Assembly: GCA_964537685.1 (NCBI GenBank)
Contig: CAZICM010000052.1
Span: forward strand, 1 to 63,937
Source of the DNA: CAZICM01 sp964537685
Lineage (GTDB): Bacteria > Myxococcota_A > Polyangia > Polyangiales > Polyangiaceae
Reading direction: 5' to 3'
DNA length: 63,937 nt
Numbering within the stretch: the stretch's first letter is position 1; every line of letters starts with the position of its first letter. Below, one piece after another: positions 42,739-51,099 of the stretch. The notes under the pieces are model-generated. The model saw only the letters and a program-made list of their open reading frames with translations. It did not search any database and had not been told where the DNA came from. Both the position numbers and the translations under genes were made by a program.

Positions 42739-43169
42739 CCAACGAGACCGTGCAAATCATTCCCCGGCGCCGATTTCACCGCATTCTCTTTATCCTAGCC
42801 GGCATATACAATATAAGCTGGGGGCTTTGGTCTTCTGCCGATCCTCAGTGGCTATTCCGCTTTACGGGGATGCCCCTTTTAAATCATCCAACGATTTTTG
42901 CCTGCCTGGCCATGGTTGTGGGCTTGTATGGCCTGGTTTATTTTGAAGTGGCCCGGGTTCCCGAGCGAAGTTTTGTTCTGGCCTCTGTGGGCCTTATTGG
43001 AAAAATTCTTGGACCCATTGGTTTATTTGTGCTGATCTTCAATGGAACATGGCCTCCATCTTCGATCGTGCTGTGTTTGACCAATGATTTGATTTGGTGG
43101 ATTCCCTTCGGTATTTATGTGAAGGATGCTTGGCCTTTTTTCAAGGCAGAGCTGGCATCGGCAAAATAA
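42735..43169 (+). CDS. Unknown four-helix membrane protein
   Basis: From the ATG at 42735, which overlaps the preceding stop (ATGA), the 144-residue product has four predicted membrane helices: ILFILAGIYNISWGLWSSA, IFACLAMVVGLYGLVYF, VLASVGLIGKILGPIGLFVLIF and IVLCLTNDLIWWIPFGIYV. It is very hydrophobic and has no extended soluble domain or catalytic motif. Small proteins of this sort are found in many Gram-negative genomes without assigned function. Its coupling to the previous gene places it in the operon of the TIR-pseudokinase-globin protein. It converges with the P-domain lipoprotein gene, with eight bases between the stops. Confidence 0.6.
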   Translation: MTNETVQIIPRRRFHRILFILAGIYNISWGLWSSADPQWLFRFTGMPLLNHPTIFACLAMVVGLYGLVYFEVARVPERSFVLASVGLIGKILGPIGLFVLIFNGTWPPSSIVLCLTNDLIWWIPFGIYVKDAWPFFKAELASAK

Positions 43170-43177
43170 GCCTTTGT

Positions 43178-44068
43178 TTATTGAAGCCAGATTTTAATTT
43201 CGCCAAACGATAAGGTCCCCGCGTCGCCGTTATCTCCGTCGGCCGCGCATAGACTCCAGGTTCCCGCAGCAGATAACCCATAAAAATCACTGAAGTTTTT
43301 CCCAGGGCCTTTTCCAGGTGCGGGTGCATATTCACAGCGGCTATCATCCTTACATACAATACTACCAGGTCCAATGGTATTCCCCATATTCTCTGCGCTA
43401 ATGGCCGCCGTGTCTTTAAATGTGATGGGATACTCGGGTCTTAGGTCGGACGTATCGCCGTCAGGCGTTTCTGCATAACCATCGAAGCCTTCATTGGCCC
43501 CGGGTTTGAGCATCAGGGTCAATGGAATGTTGTTCGGCGTGACAAGCTTTAGGATTAGGTCGCCGAGCCAATCATGATAGATGCTTACGGTTAGCTCGAT
43601 ATTTTGAATGAGTTGAGGTTCGCCGGTATCCGGTACAATGATTGCGAGACAATCCATAGAAGGAATGGTGCCATTGTAGTGATTGGCGGTATCGTTGATG
43701 TCGACCGCACCCGTGGTTTGAGCGATTATCGGGGGCTTAGGCATGCACACACTCGGCTCGCCATCACAGGCGTAACCTATATCCACAGCGCAGTCTGTGC
43801 ATCCATCTCCCGGACTATCGTTGCCATCATCACAGGCTTCTTCTTGAGCCAGAACGCCATCTCCGCACACGGCCGGAAGCTCGGCACCTCCGCTTCCTCC
43901 CATGCCTCCAGTTCCTCCTGCGCCATCCTTTCCTCCCGTGCCACCTTGCCCCCCGGGGCCGGACTCGATCGAGAGAGGCGGTTCTCCGGCTCGGAATCCA
44001 GTGGAATCAAGTGTACAGGCCAATACTCCTGTACCTATAACGCAACCCATGAGAAGTGGACGTATCAT
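43178..44068 (-). CDS. Surface lipoprotein with Cys-rich repeat and P-domain-like C-terminus
   Basis: Residues 1-18 form a lipoprotein signal with GVLAC. A Gly-rich GGxGG linker follows, then the myxobacterial Cys-rich repeat VCGDGVLAQEEACDDGNDSPGDGCTDC. The last 150 residues resemble a proprotein-convertase P-domain: IQNIELTVSIYHDWLGDLILKLVTPN, AGTWSLCAADGDNGDAGTLSFGEIKIW. P-domains are beta-sandwiches that stabilise secreted proteases or act as stand-alone binding domains; no protease domain is fused here. The ATG overlaps the stop of the preceding gene (ATGA), so it is the last member of a minus-strand operon. It is predicted to be anchored in the outer membrane, facing outward or the periplasm. 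Confidence 0.75.
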   Translation of the reverse strand: MIRPLLMGCVIGTGVLACTLDSTGFRAGEPPLSIESGPGGQGGTGGKDGAGGTGGMGGSGGAELPAVCGDGVLAQEEACDDGNDSPGDGCTDCAVDIGYACDGEPSVCMPKPPIIAQTTGAVDINDTANHYNGTIPSMDCLAIIVPDTGEPQLIQNIELTVSIYHDWLGDLILKLVTPNNIPLTLMLKPGANEGFDGYAETPDGDTSDLRPEYPITFKDTAAISAENMGNTIGPGSIVCKDDSRCEYAPAPGKGPGKNFSDFYGLSAAGTWSLCAADGDNGDAGTLSFGEIKIWLQ

Positions 44069-44997
44069 ACGCCGGCCTGAGCTTGTTTGCCGCTGCTCTT
44101 TTGATCGGCGAGGCTTCGGACCTCTTCCAAAAACGATGCGGCAATCAGTTTGGTGTTGTCGGGACTGGCCGGGAGAATCTCGTTTTGGGCGCGTTCAAGA
44201 ACAGCAATCATTTGCGCGTGGTTGGATCGACCATTGGCCCGGAGCCGCCCCAATACTCGAAGCGCTAGGGTACGTCCGGGAGCGATGGCAACCAAGGATA
44301 AGGTGGGTTCCGTCCATCGAAAGAGGGGCTGAAGGCGGAGGAGGTTTTCCAAATCGGTCAGCGGCGTGCGGGTGAGCCATAAGCGCAGGGTGTTTTCATA
44401 GAGAACAGGTTCCGCGCCGTCGAATCCTGTACACATTTCGGCCAGTTCAACGTTTTCTTCGATGGTATTCACGCGCCGGGCGCTGGGCCAGGCCAAGAGG
44501 CGCGAAGGGGGCTTTTGACCTCGAAATCGAGCCTTTCCTGTCCACCAGCTCACGTTGACATCGGTGCGTTTGGTCTCAAAAACGCGGCCAAAAAGGGTAT
44601 GCCGGCTCAATGCCTCCAATACGGTGCGGGGGGGTGCTATGCTTCCAATAAGTGTGTTTATGCCAGCAAATAGCCGGGTGTAGCGGCCGCCTCGAAAGGC
44701 GCCCCCAAGTTCATGGTTGGTCGCTTGAAGCAAATCCGAGAAAGCCGCCGCAAGGGCAAATTCTTCTTCGGTGATGGGAGGCAGCGAATCGATGGGGGCA
44801 AGAAGCCGGGCTCGCCGGACTCGGGCCACGTCGATGCGCGAACGGAGATCGCTGTCGAGAATGCTTCGGCTTTGGCCAATGGTACGTCCAAGCGTGGGAC
44901 CGAATGGCCGCACAGGCCGAAGGGCGCCCCCGAAGATTAAGGGGGCAAGCACATACTGGCAGAGTTCGTTGAAACGGGCCCCGGCATCTTCGCTCAT
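44065..44997 (-). CDS. Unknown protein of the four-gene minus-strand operon
   Basis: I do not recognise this 310-residue protein. It is soluble, rich in Arg, Leu and Ala, with no signal or membrane segment. It reads as an alpha-helical protein (EEFALAAAFSDLLQATNHELGG, ETKRTDVNVSWWTGKARFRG, LFRWTEPTLSLVAIAPGRTLALRVLGRL). Its start codon at 44997 overlaps the stop of the preceding 502-residue gene, and its stop overlaps the start of the following lipoprotein gene, both as ATGA. This implies strict co-production of all three. The tryptophan-rich core may bind its larger partner; no catalytic motif is visible. Confidence 0.6.
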   Translation of the reverse strand: MSEDAGARFNELCQYVLAPLIFGGALRPVRPFGPTLGRTIGQSRSILDSDLRSRIDVARVRRARLLAPIDSLPPITEEEFALAAAFSDLLQATNHELGGAFRGGRYTRLFAGINTLIGSIAPPRTVLEALSRHTLFGRVFETKRTDVNVSWWTGKARFRGQKPPSRLLAWPSARRVNTIEENVELAEMCTGFDGAEPVLYENTLRLWLTRTPLTDLENLLRLQPLFRWTEPTLSLVAIAPGRTLALRVLGRLRANGRSNHAQMIAVLERAQNEILPASPDNTKLIAASFLEEVRSLADQKSSGKQAQAGV

Positions 44998-46502
44998 GGG
45001 TTTTCTCCGCCGCCTGAGGCACCGGCGCTGAGATCGCGCATGGGTCTAAATCCAACAGGTTCAAGTTGAATCTGAGGAATTTCCATTTCCAAAGCGGCAT
45101 GGAGAGAGGAATCGAGTTCTACGGCGCGGGCGGGAACGAAATTTTGGGTTTCGAGGAGGGCGACCTCGAGGGGAACGAAGGATTCTTTGGGGATGGCGAT
45201 CGCTTTGCTGTCTCTGCCGATAAACACGAGCTTGCCCGAAGGGGAACCTAGGGAGCGAAATAGGACTTCGGGAGAAACAGCAGGCACGGTTTCATATCCC
45301 GCCGGTATATAGAGTCCAGGGTGAATTTCTCGATAAAACTCACCGATAGGAATGCCTTCAATACCGGTGGGATGTTGTAAAAATGCGCCGAATTCCGTGC
45401 AGGCGATCTTGGTTTTGCGCAGGTTCTCGGCACCCAAGGCATAGGCAATCCGGCGAAAGACCGGAAGGTCGGCCTGGGTTAACCAGGATGCGGTAACATG
45501 CGACCACGGTTCTGTGGAAGGAACCAGCCGAAGAGCCAATTGAATGGCGTCGGGGGATACCGCGCGCTCATGAGCCACCGAGGAAGTGGTGTCTTTGCGA
45601 AGTTCGACGCGGGCAAAAGCACCGATATCGCCCAGGGCGGGGAGGCGTGGTATGTCCAAAGGCTCGTTATGGCTCCCTCGAAAGAGGACCAATCCTGTAT
45701 CTGGAAATATAGGACATGCCCTTAGGTTTACAGGATGTCGATAGCCACTTTCAACCGCCGCGCCTTGGGATGCTGGGACAAAGACTGTCAATCCAGGTGT
45801 CCTGGAAAGCAAGGGAAGCATGCGTCCAGGAATTTCTGGAACCCGGAAGAGATAGCGCCGGACGGGAGCGTCATCGAAGCTCGATTCAGGGGGCCATTCT
45901 GCGACGCCAACTTCAGCATTCACGCCCGAGCGAACGAAGTAGTGGATGAGGGCTGGGCCGAGCCCTGACTCGGCGAGGATAAAGCGGGGGCCGGGTTCGC
46001 GGCCGGCGGTGGGGTCGGCGTGAGGTTCGAGGCGCAATACAAGGGTGCGGAGATCGAGCTTGCGTTCGATGTCGTAGGTTTGCGTGAAGGTGTTGTGATA
46101 GAGCGCGAGCGCTGCGTCGGTTGGAGCGATTTGGGGGATGTCATAGCCGAAGGGAGCAGCGGCATCGCGGTATTGGACGAAGTGGCGGCTGGTGCCGGTG
46201 AAGGTGTATCCGCCGGCCAGTCGCGCGATTTCGGCGATGCTGTCCATGCGGTCGCTGCTGTCGGCGATGAAAGACAGAGTGACTTCGCGGGCCGCCAGTT
46301 TGGAGCGAACGAGCTCAACCGAAAGTGAGTTGAGGATTTCGGAGAGTGAACCGCGGCGGGTATAGAGGGCGAGAAAGGCAACGAGGCGATCGATAGAGGG
46401 CAGCAGCACAAGCCCTTTGGCGCCCAGAGCCACGCCTCGCGCGTCGAGGCCGATTCCAGGCGTGCGCAGGCGGGTTTGATGTACAGCAACGCGGTCGAGC
46501 AT
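44994..46502 (-). CDS. Unknown large soluble partner protein, 502 residues
   Basis: The start at 46502 (MLDRVAVHQTRL) is preferred to the slightly longer upstream form. The sequence is mixed alpha/beta: GLVLLPSIDRLVAFLALYTRRGSLSEIL, GREPGPRFILAESGLGPALIHYFVRSG, YLFRVPEIPGRMLPLLSRTPGLTVFVP and VNLRACPIFPDTGLVLFRGS. It has no signal peptide or membrane segment, and no P-loop or metal motif is seen. The pattern of a long beta-rich domain followed by a helical region, encoded with a second helical protein by overlapping genes, hints at one of the domain-X partners of predicted ternary conflict systems. The matching AAA and vWA genes are absent nearby, so that is only a possibility. Confidence 0.6.
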   Translation of the reverse strand: MLDRVAVHQTRLRTPGIGLDARGVALGAKGLVLLPSIDRLVAFLALYTRRGSLSEILNSLSVELVRSKLAAREVTLSFIADSSDRMDSIAEIARLAGGYTFTGTSRHFVQYRDAAAPFGYDIPQIAPTDAALALYHNTFTQTYDIERKLDLRTLVLRLEPHADPTAGREPGPRFILAESGLGPALIHYFVRSGVNAEVGVAEWPPESSFDDAPVRRYLFRVPEIPGRMLPLLSRTPGLTVFVPASQGAAVESGYRHPVNLRACPIFPDTGLVLFRGSHNEPLDIPRLPALGDIGAFARVELRKDTTSSVAHERAVSPDAIQLALRLVPSTEPWSHVTASWLTQADLPVFRRIAYALGAENLRKTKIACTEFGAFLQHPTGIEGIPIGEFYREIHPGLYIPAGYETVPAVSPEVLFRSLGSPSGKLVFIGRDSKAIAIPKESFVPLEVALLETQNFVPARAVELDSSLHAALEMEIPQIQLEPVGFRPMRDLSAGASGGGENP

Positions 46503-46552
46503 AGCTTCGCGATGGAAGCACAAACGCGCCGGCGAAGGCGTCCGAGATGCGT

Positions 46553-46810
46553 TTACTTGTACATTTCGTCGAGGATCTCGTCCTCGCGGCCTTGGTTGAT
46601 TAAGCGGTCGTGGCGGAAGGCTTCGCTGAGGCCCAGGTACGTGAAGAAGGTGATGATAGGAATGAGGCCCGCGATCGGCATGTTATCGCCTTTGCCGACG
46701 ATGGACATGATGTTCTCCCAGCCTTCCCAGGTCTTGGTGAACCACCAGGAAACGAAGCCGGCGACGCAGGTTAGGATTGAGAGGACAATAAAGGTGCGAT
46801 GTCGCGCCAT
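46553..46810 (-). CDS. Small membrane protein, 85 residues
   Basis: Two predicted membrane helices are present: FIVLSILTCVAGFVSWWF and AGLIPIITFFTYLGL, joined by a short polar loop (EGWENIMSIVGKGD). A charged C-terminal tail follows (RHDRLINQGREDEILDEMYK). It lies 50 bases upstream of the 502-residue gene on the same strand and may start that operon. I recognise no family. Confidence 0.6.
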   Translation of the reverse strand: MARHRTFIVLSILTCVAGFVSWWFTKTWEGWENIMSIVGKGDNMPIAGLIPIITFFTYLGLSEAFRHDRLINQGREDEILDEMYK

Positions 46811-47018
46811 AGCGGAGGGGACCCTAGATGGAAGGGGCTCGGTTCGTCAAGATCCCAAGCGCGGCAAGCTCAATAAAAAACATCGGGCGAATCCGTGCGG
46901 GTTCTGTTCGAAAATAGCGGCTTTAACCGGGCGATAGTGGCAGGATTCGCTCTTGCGCGCTTGATGCAGAACTACGCTGGCGCGGCTTGTGAATGGCTAA
47001 CGGGCTTCGAGGAGATGC

Positions 47019-50000
47019 ATGGAACAACCGGCCGCCCAAGACCTAATCGCGGGACGTTTCGCGATTGATCATGAGGTCGGGCGAGGCGCCGCGGGTGTTG
47101 TTTACCGTGCGTACGATCGCATCAGCCAAACCTATGTGGCCCTGAAGGTTATCGGCGTTTTGGGTGTGGATTCGACAGAGCGCGCCCGTATCGTGCGCGA
47201 GGGGCAGATTCTTTCGGAGCTTGCGCATCCCAATATCGTGCGGATGGTCGCTTTCGGCACAGTTGAAGGGAAATGCACGACATCCGATGGCTATCCGATT
47301 GAAGAAGGCGCGACGTTTATCGCGATGGAGTGGCTGGAGGGCGAGGATTTAGAGACGCGCCGCAAGCGTGAGCCTTTGGGCCTGAAGCAATCCCTCGATG
47401 TGGCAAAGCAAATCGCCTTTGCGCTGGCGGCCGCGCATGACTGCGGTGTTGTGCACCGGGACATAAAGCCGTCGAATATTGTGCTGCTCCGCCCGCATGG
47501 AGAAATGGAGCGAGAGCCGCCGCCGATCTCGGGTTTTTCATCGGATCAGCGGCGTTCTGAAGCGCTGGGGCCGCCTTCGAAGTCGAGCGATGTGCTCGTC
47601 GCTAAGCTTGTGGATTTCGGCGTTGCTGCGCAGAACGACGTGAGGCTGACGCTGACGGGCGCGATTATCGGAACCCCGGCCTATATGGCGCCCGAGCAGG
47701 CGCGGGGCGATATCCGGGCGGATGTGCGGAGCGACATTTATTCGCTCGGCGCAACCTTATTTGAGTTGATTGCTGGGCGGCCTCCGCATGTTGGGCCGAC
47801 GTCCATCGCAACGTTGGCGCGTTTGGTCACAGCGCCCGCCCCACGGCTTTCCGAGCTGTTGGTGAACGTGCCTCCCGAACTCGATGAACTGGTCGATAGG
47901 ATGCTGCAGTCGGAGCCGGCGCGGCGCCCTGCTTCAGCCAAAGAGGTTGCGCTAGCGCTGGAGGCGATCGCGGCGGGCGATAAATTGCCCGAGCAGGCAA
48001 AGCTTCTCGAGGCACCTGTGGATTTGCCGGTGCTGGCCAGTACGAGGCTGGTGACAACGCTGGTCGCGCTGGGCGCGGGCACCGGCGAAACGAGGCTGGC
48101 GGCTATCGAGATGCTGCATCAGTTTGGCGCAGAAGCGCAGCCGCTCGGAAGTGACGCGATTGTTGCGCATTTGGGCGTGCGCAGAGCCGAAGGGGACGAG
48201 GCGGTCCGAGCGATTGAGGCGGCCAAGCAGCTTTGGCAGCGGAAGGCTCGGGTTGGCATTGCGACAGGCAAGATGCGCGTCGACAAGATGAGGCTCGCCA
48301 GCGAAGCGGTCGATCGGGCGGCGGCGCTTGCGCGGGAGGCTGGTGAGCTGGGCGTTTTGGCGGATGCGACAACGGTGCAATTGGCCCGGAGGCGTTTTGC
48401 TTTTGAGGTGCGGGCGGACGGTTCAGCGGTGGTGGGGCAGGCGCTGGCCGCCAAGCGTGAACCAACAACGATTGCCCGTTTTTATGGCCGCGAGCAGGAA
48501 TACATCGTGATGCTTTCGGCCTACAAACGCTGCATCGATGAGCGCACGCCGGTGCTCTTAACGATTTCAGGCCCGCCCGGAATTGGCAAGACGCGGCTGC
48601 TCCGGGAATGGGCGATGCAAGTGGGTTCGATATCGGCGGCGCCTCATGTTGGCCATGTGCGCTGTGAGTCGTACCGCAAGGGTCACGCGCTTGGAAACGC
48701 GACGGATGCGATCCGGGCCTTGCTTGGACTGCCCAAGGGCGCGTCGATGGATCAGACAGCTCAGGCGCTGCGCTCGAGAAAGCTATTCCACGATGGAGCG
48801 GAACTGCTCACACGGCTGCTGTCCGATCAGCCTTTTAGCGAAGGGCTCGAGCAGGGAGGAACGAGGGATGCCCTGTATCTATCGATGACCGAGCTCGTGC
48901 TCGAAATGACATCGGAAAAGCCATGCGCGCTGCTCTTGGAAGACATGCAGTGGGCCGATGCCGAATCTGTTGCGTGGATTGAGCATCTGCTCGGCCGGGC
49001 CACCCAGCGTTCGCTCTTTGTGCTGATGAATATGCGGCCTTCGTTTTGGCGCGATCAGCCGCAGCGTTTCAAAAATTGCGATCATGTGAGGATTGAGCTC
49101 CGTCCCATGGGCCGCCGTTCGATCCGGGAGATCGCGCGATCGCTTATCGGCTCGGAAGTATCCGACAAGCTGCTCGATCAGGTCGCACAGCAGGCCGCGG
49201 GTTCGCCTTTATTTGCCGAAGAACTCGCGCGGGTGATCGCGCAGGGAAACGACGTGGCCAGTGCGCCTACGATTGAAGCGGCCATTCAAGTGAGTTTGGA
49301 CGCGCTCGACGATGGCACGGGGGAAGCCGTCGTTCGGATGAGTGTGCTTGGGCAATCCGTGTGGATCGAAGCGGGCCGGGCGGTAGGCGTGGGCGATCCG
49401 GAGGCCGCGCTTAGGAAACTGGTGGCCGCGCAATTGATGGTCGAGAACACAAGCTCGCGCTTCGCGGACACGCGCGAGTATGTCTACAAGCATGCGCTGG
49501 TGCGCGAGGTGGCCTACGCATCCCTCAGTGATGATCTTCGAAAGGCATTGCACACTTCAGCGGCGAATTGGTTTGCGGATGTGGGCGAAGACAGCGCAAC
49601 CGTCGCGCAGCATTACGATTTGGGAGGCGAATTCGACAAGGCGGCCGACTTTTGGGAGGCAGCCGCGAAACATGCGCTGGCGACCAATTCACTTCAAGAC
49701 GCCGTAAGAATGGCCGATCGCGCGCTGACCTTCGCCAATGATAAGCCGACGGCATTCGGGCGGGCGATGCTGCTGAATCAGGCATATAGCCGTTTAGATC
49801 CCCGGGCGAGCGAGCGCGGAGAGGCGATCCGGGCGATGGCTGAAAACGTGTTCGATGAAGTGAGCGAGATTCTGACGCTGGGCGCTCAAGCGCGGTACGA
49901 CGATGCGAGGGGCACGGCGCAGGGAATTGAAGAGCGCCTGAGCAGGGTGCGCGAACGAGCGTATGAACTCGATCTATCGGACGAGGAAGCGCGGTGTTCG

Positions 50001-50972
50001 GCAACGCTTGCGCACCGCTATGCGTTTTCGGGCCAGCTCGATTTGGCGCGCGGTGAAGCGCATCATTTGCTGGATTTATCCGAGCGGAAGCAGATTGTGT
50101 GGGCCGCCGTGGATGCGTGGCAAGCGCTGGCGATCGTGCATCAGACGCGCGGCGAGCTCGGCGAGGCATTGTCAGCGCGGCGCAATGCTGTGCGGGCGGC
50201 ACGCGTTGCTGGACTTCAAGAGCGCGAGGCCATGCTGTCGATGAATGTGGGCTTTGCGCTGACGACACTGGGAGCCCGCAAAGAAGCACTCGATGAAATT
50301 GAGGCCGGCATGTCGAAGGCAAAGGCCATTGGCAGTGCGGGCGCAGTGCGGCATGGGCAGATGGTTCTCCTTTGCTGGACAGCGACATTTGGGCCGGAAC
50401 CGCGCCTGGATTCGGTATTGGCCGAGCCTAGGGCGAGCGCGGACGAAGCCGCGGGCGGTATGTGGGTCGTGCGGGATCGGGCAACGCTGGGCGTGCTGTT
50501 TTATAGGGGTTGCGAACTGTTGCGGGGCGACAGCGCATCGCTTCCCAAAGCGCGGCAATTATTGAAGCTCTCTGTAGAGTCGTACCGGCTAACGGAAAAC
50601 CGCGATGTATTGCCTGTTGCGCTTGGATTTTGGGCTGAAGCGGAGCGGCGTTTTGGCAATGCCGAGCTTGCGGTGGACTTGGCGCGCGAAGCTGCGGCCT
50701 TGGTCGATTTGGGCGAGCCGAGTTTGTTGAATGAGGCGCCTATCTTTTTGGCGCTGCACGACGCCCTGGTTGATGTCGGCGATCTGCGCAATGCGCGCAA
50801 CGCGATGGAACGGGCGATGAAGCCGCTGCTGCGGCGGCTGAAGAGCGTTAGGGGAACGCCTTTTGCACGGCCTTTTCTACTCGAGCTTTCGCACAATGTG
50901 GCGCTGCTCTCGGCAGCCGAAGCCTACGGTTTGGTGCTGCCCGAGGTTGAAGAGATTCTCTCGGTTTCTTAG
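47019..50972 (+). CDS. Serine/threonine kinase fused to AAA ATPase and TPR domains
   Basis: A 1317-residue signalling protein. Residues 14-315 are a PknB-type kinase: glycine loop GRGAAGVVY (21-29), Lys43, HRD 146-148, DFG 199-201 and APE 224-226, so it should be active. An insert of about 35 Pro/Glu/Ser-rich residues (158-195) separates the catalytic loop from the DFG. Residues 340-475 resemble a degenerate guanylate-cyclase-like region. Residue 485 onward is a STAND/AAA-type ATPase with Walker A GPPGIGKT (518-525) and Walker B CALLLEDMQWADAE. The C-terminal third is TPR-like helical repeats. This kinase-ATPase-TPR order is common in myxobacteria. GAGGAG precedes the start. It converges with the giant TPR gene across a bidirectional terminator. 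Confidence 0.9.
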   Translation: MEQPAAQDLIAGRFAIDHEVGRGAAGVVYRAYDRISQTYVALKVIGVLGVDSTERARIVREGQILSELAHPNIVRMVAFGTVEGKCTTSDGYPIEEGATFIAMEWLEGEDLETRRKREPLGLKQSLDVAKQIAFALAAAHDCGVVHRDIKPSNIVLLRPHGEMEREPPPISGFSSDQRRSEALGPPSKSSDVLVAKLVDFGVAAQNDVRLTLTGAIIGTPAYMAPEQARGDIRADVRSDIYSLGATLFELIAGRPPHVGPTSIATLARLVTAPAPRLSELLVNVPPELDELVDRMLQSEPARRPASAKEVALALEAIAAGDKLPEQAKLLEAPVDLPVLASTRLVTTLVALGAGTGETRLAAIEMLHQFGAEAQPLGSDAIVAHLGVRRAEGDEAVRAIEAAKQLWQRKARVGIATGKMRVDKMRLASEAVDRAAALAREAGELGVLADATTVQLARRRFAFEVRADGSAVVGQALAAKREPTTIARFYGREQEYIVMLSAYKRCIDERTPVLLTISGPPGIGKTRLLREWAMQVGSISAAPHVGHVRCESYRKGHALGNATDAIRALLGLPKGASMDQTAQALRSRKLFHDGAELLTRLLSDQPFSEGLEQGGTRDALYLSMTELVLEMTSEKPCALLLEDMQWADAESVAWIEHLLGRATQRSLFVLMNMRPSFWRDQPQRFKNCDHVRIELRPMGRRSIREIARSLIGSEVSDKLLDQVAQQAAGSPLFAEELARVIAQGNDVASAPTIEAAIQVSLDALDDGTGEAVVRMSVLGQSVWIEAGRAVGVGDPEAALRKLVAAQLMVENTSSRFADTREYVYKHALVREVAYASLSDDLRKALHTSAANWFADVGEDSATVAQHYDLGGEFDKAADFWEAAAKHALATNSLQDAVRMADRALTFANDKPTAFGRAMLLNQAYSRLDPRASERGEAIRAMAENVFDEVSEILTLGAQARYDDARGTAQGIEERLSRVRERAYELDLSDEEARCSATLAHRYAFSGQLDLARGEAHHLLDLSERKQIVWAAVDAWQALAIVHQTRGELGEALSARRNAVRAARVAGLQEREAMLSMNVGFALTTLGARKEALDEIEAGMSKAKAIGSAGAVRHGQMVLLCWTATFGPEPRLDSVLAEPRASADEAAGGMWVVRDRATLGVLFYRGCELLRGDSASLPKARQLLKLSVESYRLTENRDVLPVALGFWAEAERRFGNAELAVDLAREAAALVDLGEPSLLNEAPIFLALHDALVDVGDLRNARNAMERAMKPLLRRLKSVRGTPFARPFLLELSHNVALLSAAEAYGLVLPEVEEILSVS

Positions 50973-51026
50973 GCTTTTTGTGCGCTGAACGCTGCCCCCT
51001 GAGCCATCGCATGCGCCGGCTCAAAT

Positions 51027-51066
51027 GCAAAAAGGCCGGCCCGAATACTCGAGCCGGCCTTCTTGT
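51027..51066. terminator. Bidirectional intrinsic terminator between convergent genes
   Basis: AAGGCCGGC (51032-51040) and GCCGGCCTT (51053-51061) pair perfectly around a 12-base loop. A-rich sequence lies before the stem (51029-51033) and T-rich sequence after it (51060-51067), so it should stop transcription from both the kinase gene and the giant TPR gene. Confidence 0.8.
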
Positions 51067-51099
51067 TTCACGGGGAAGATTCTACTTCCAAAGCCGGGT

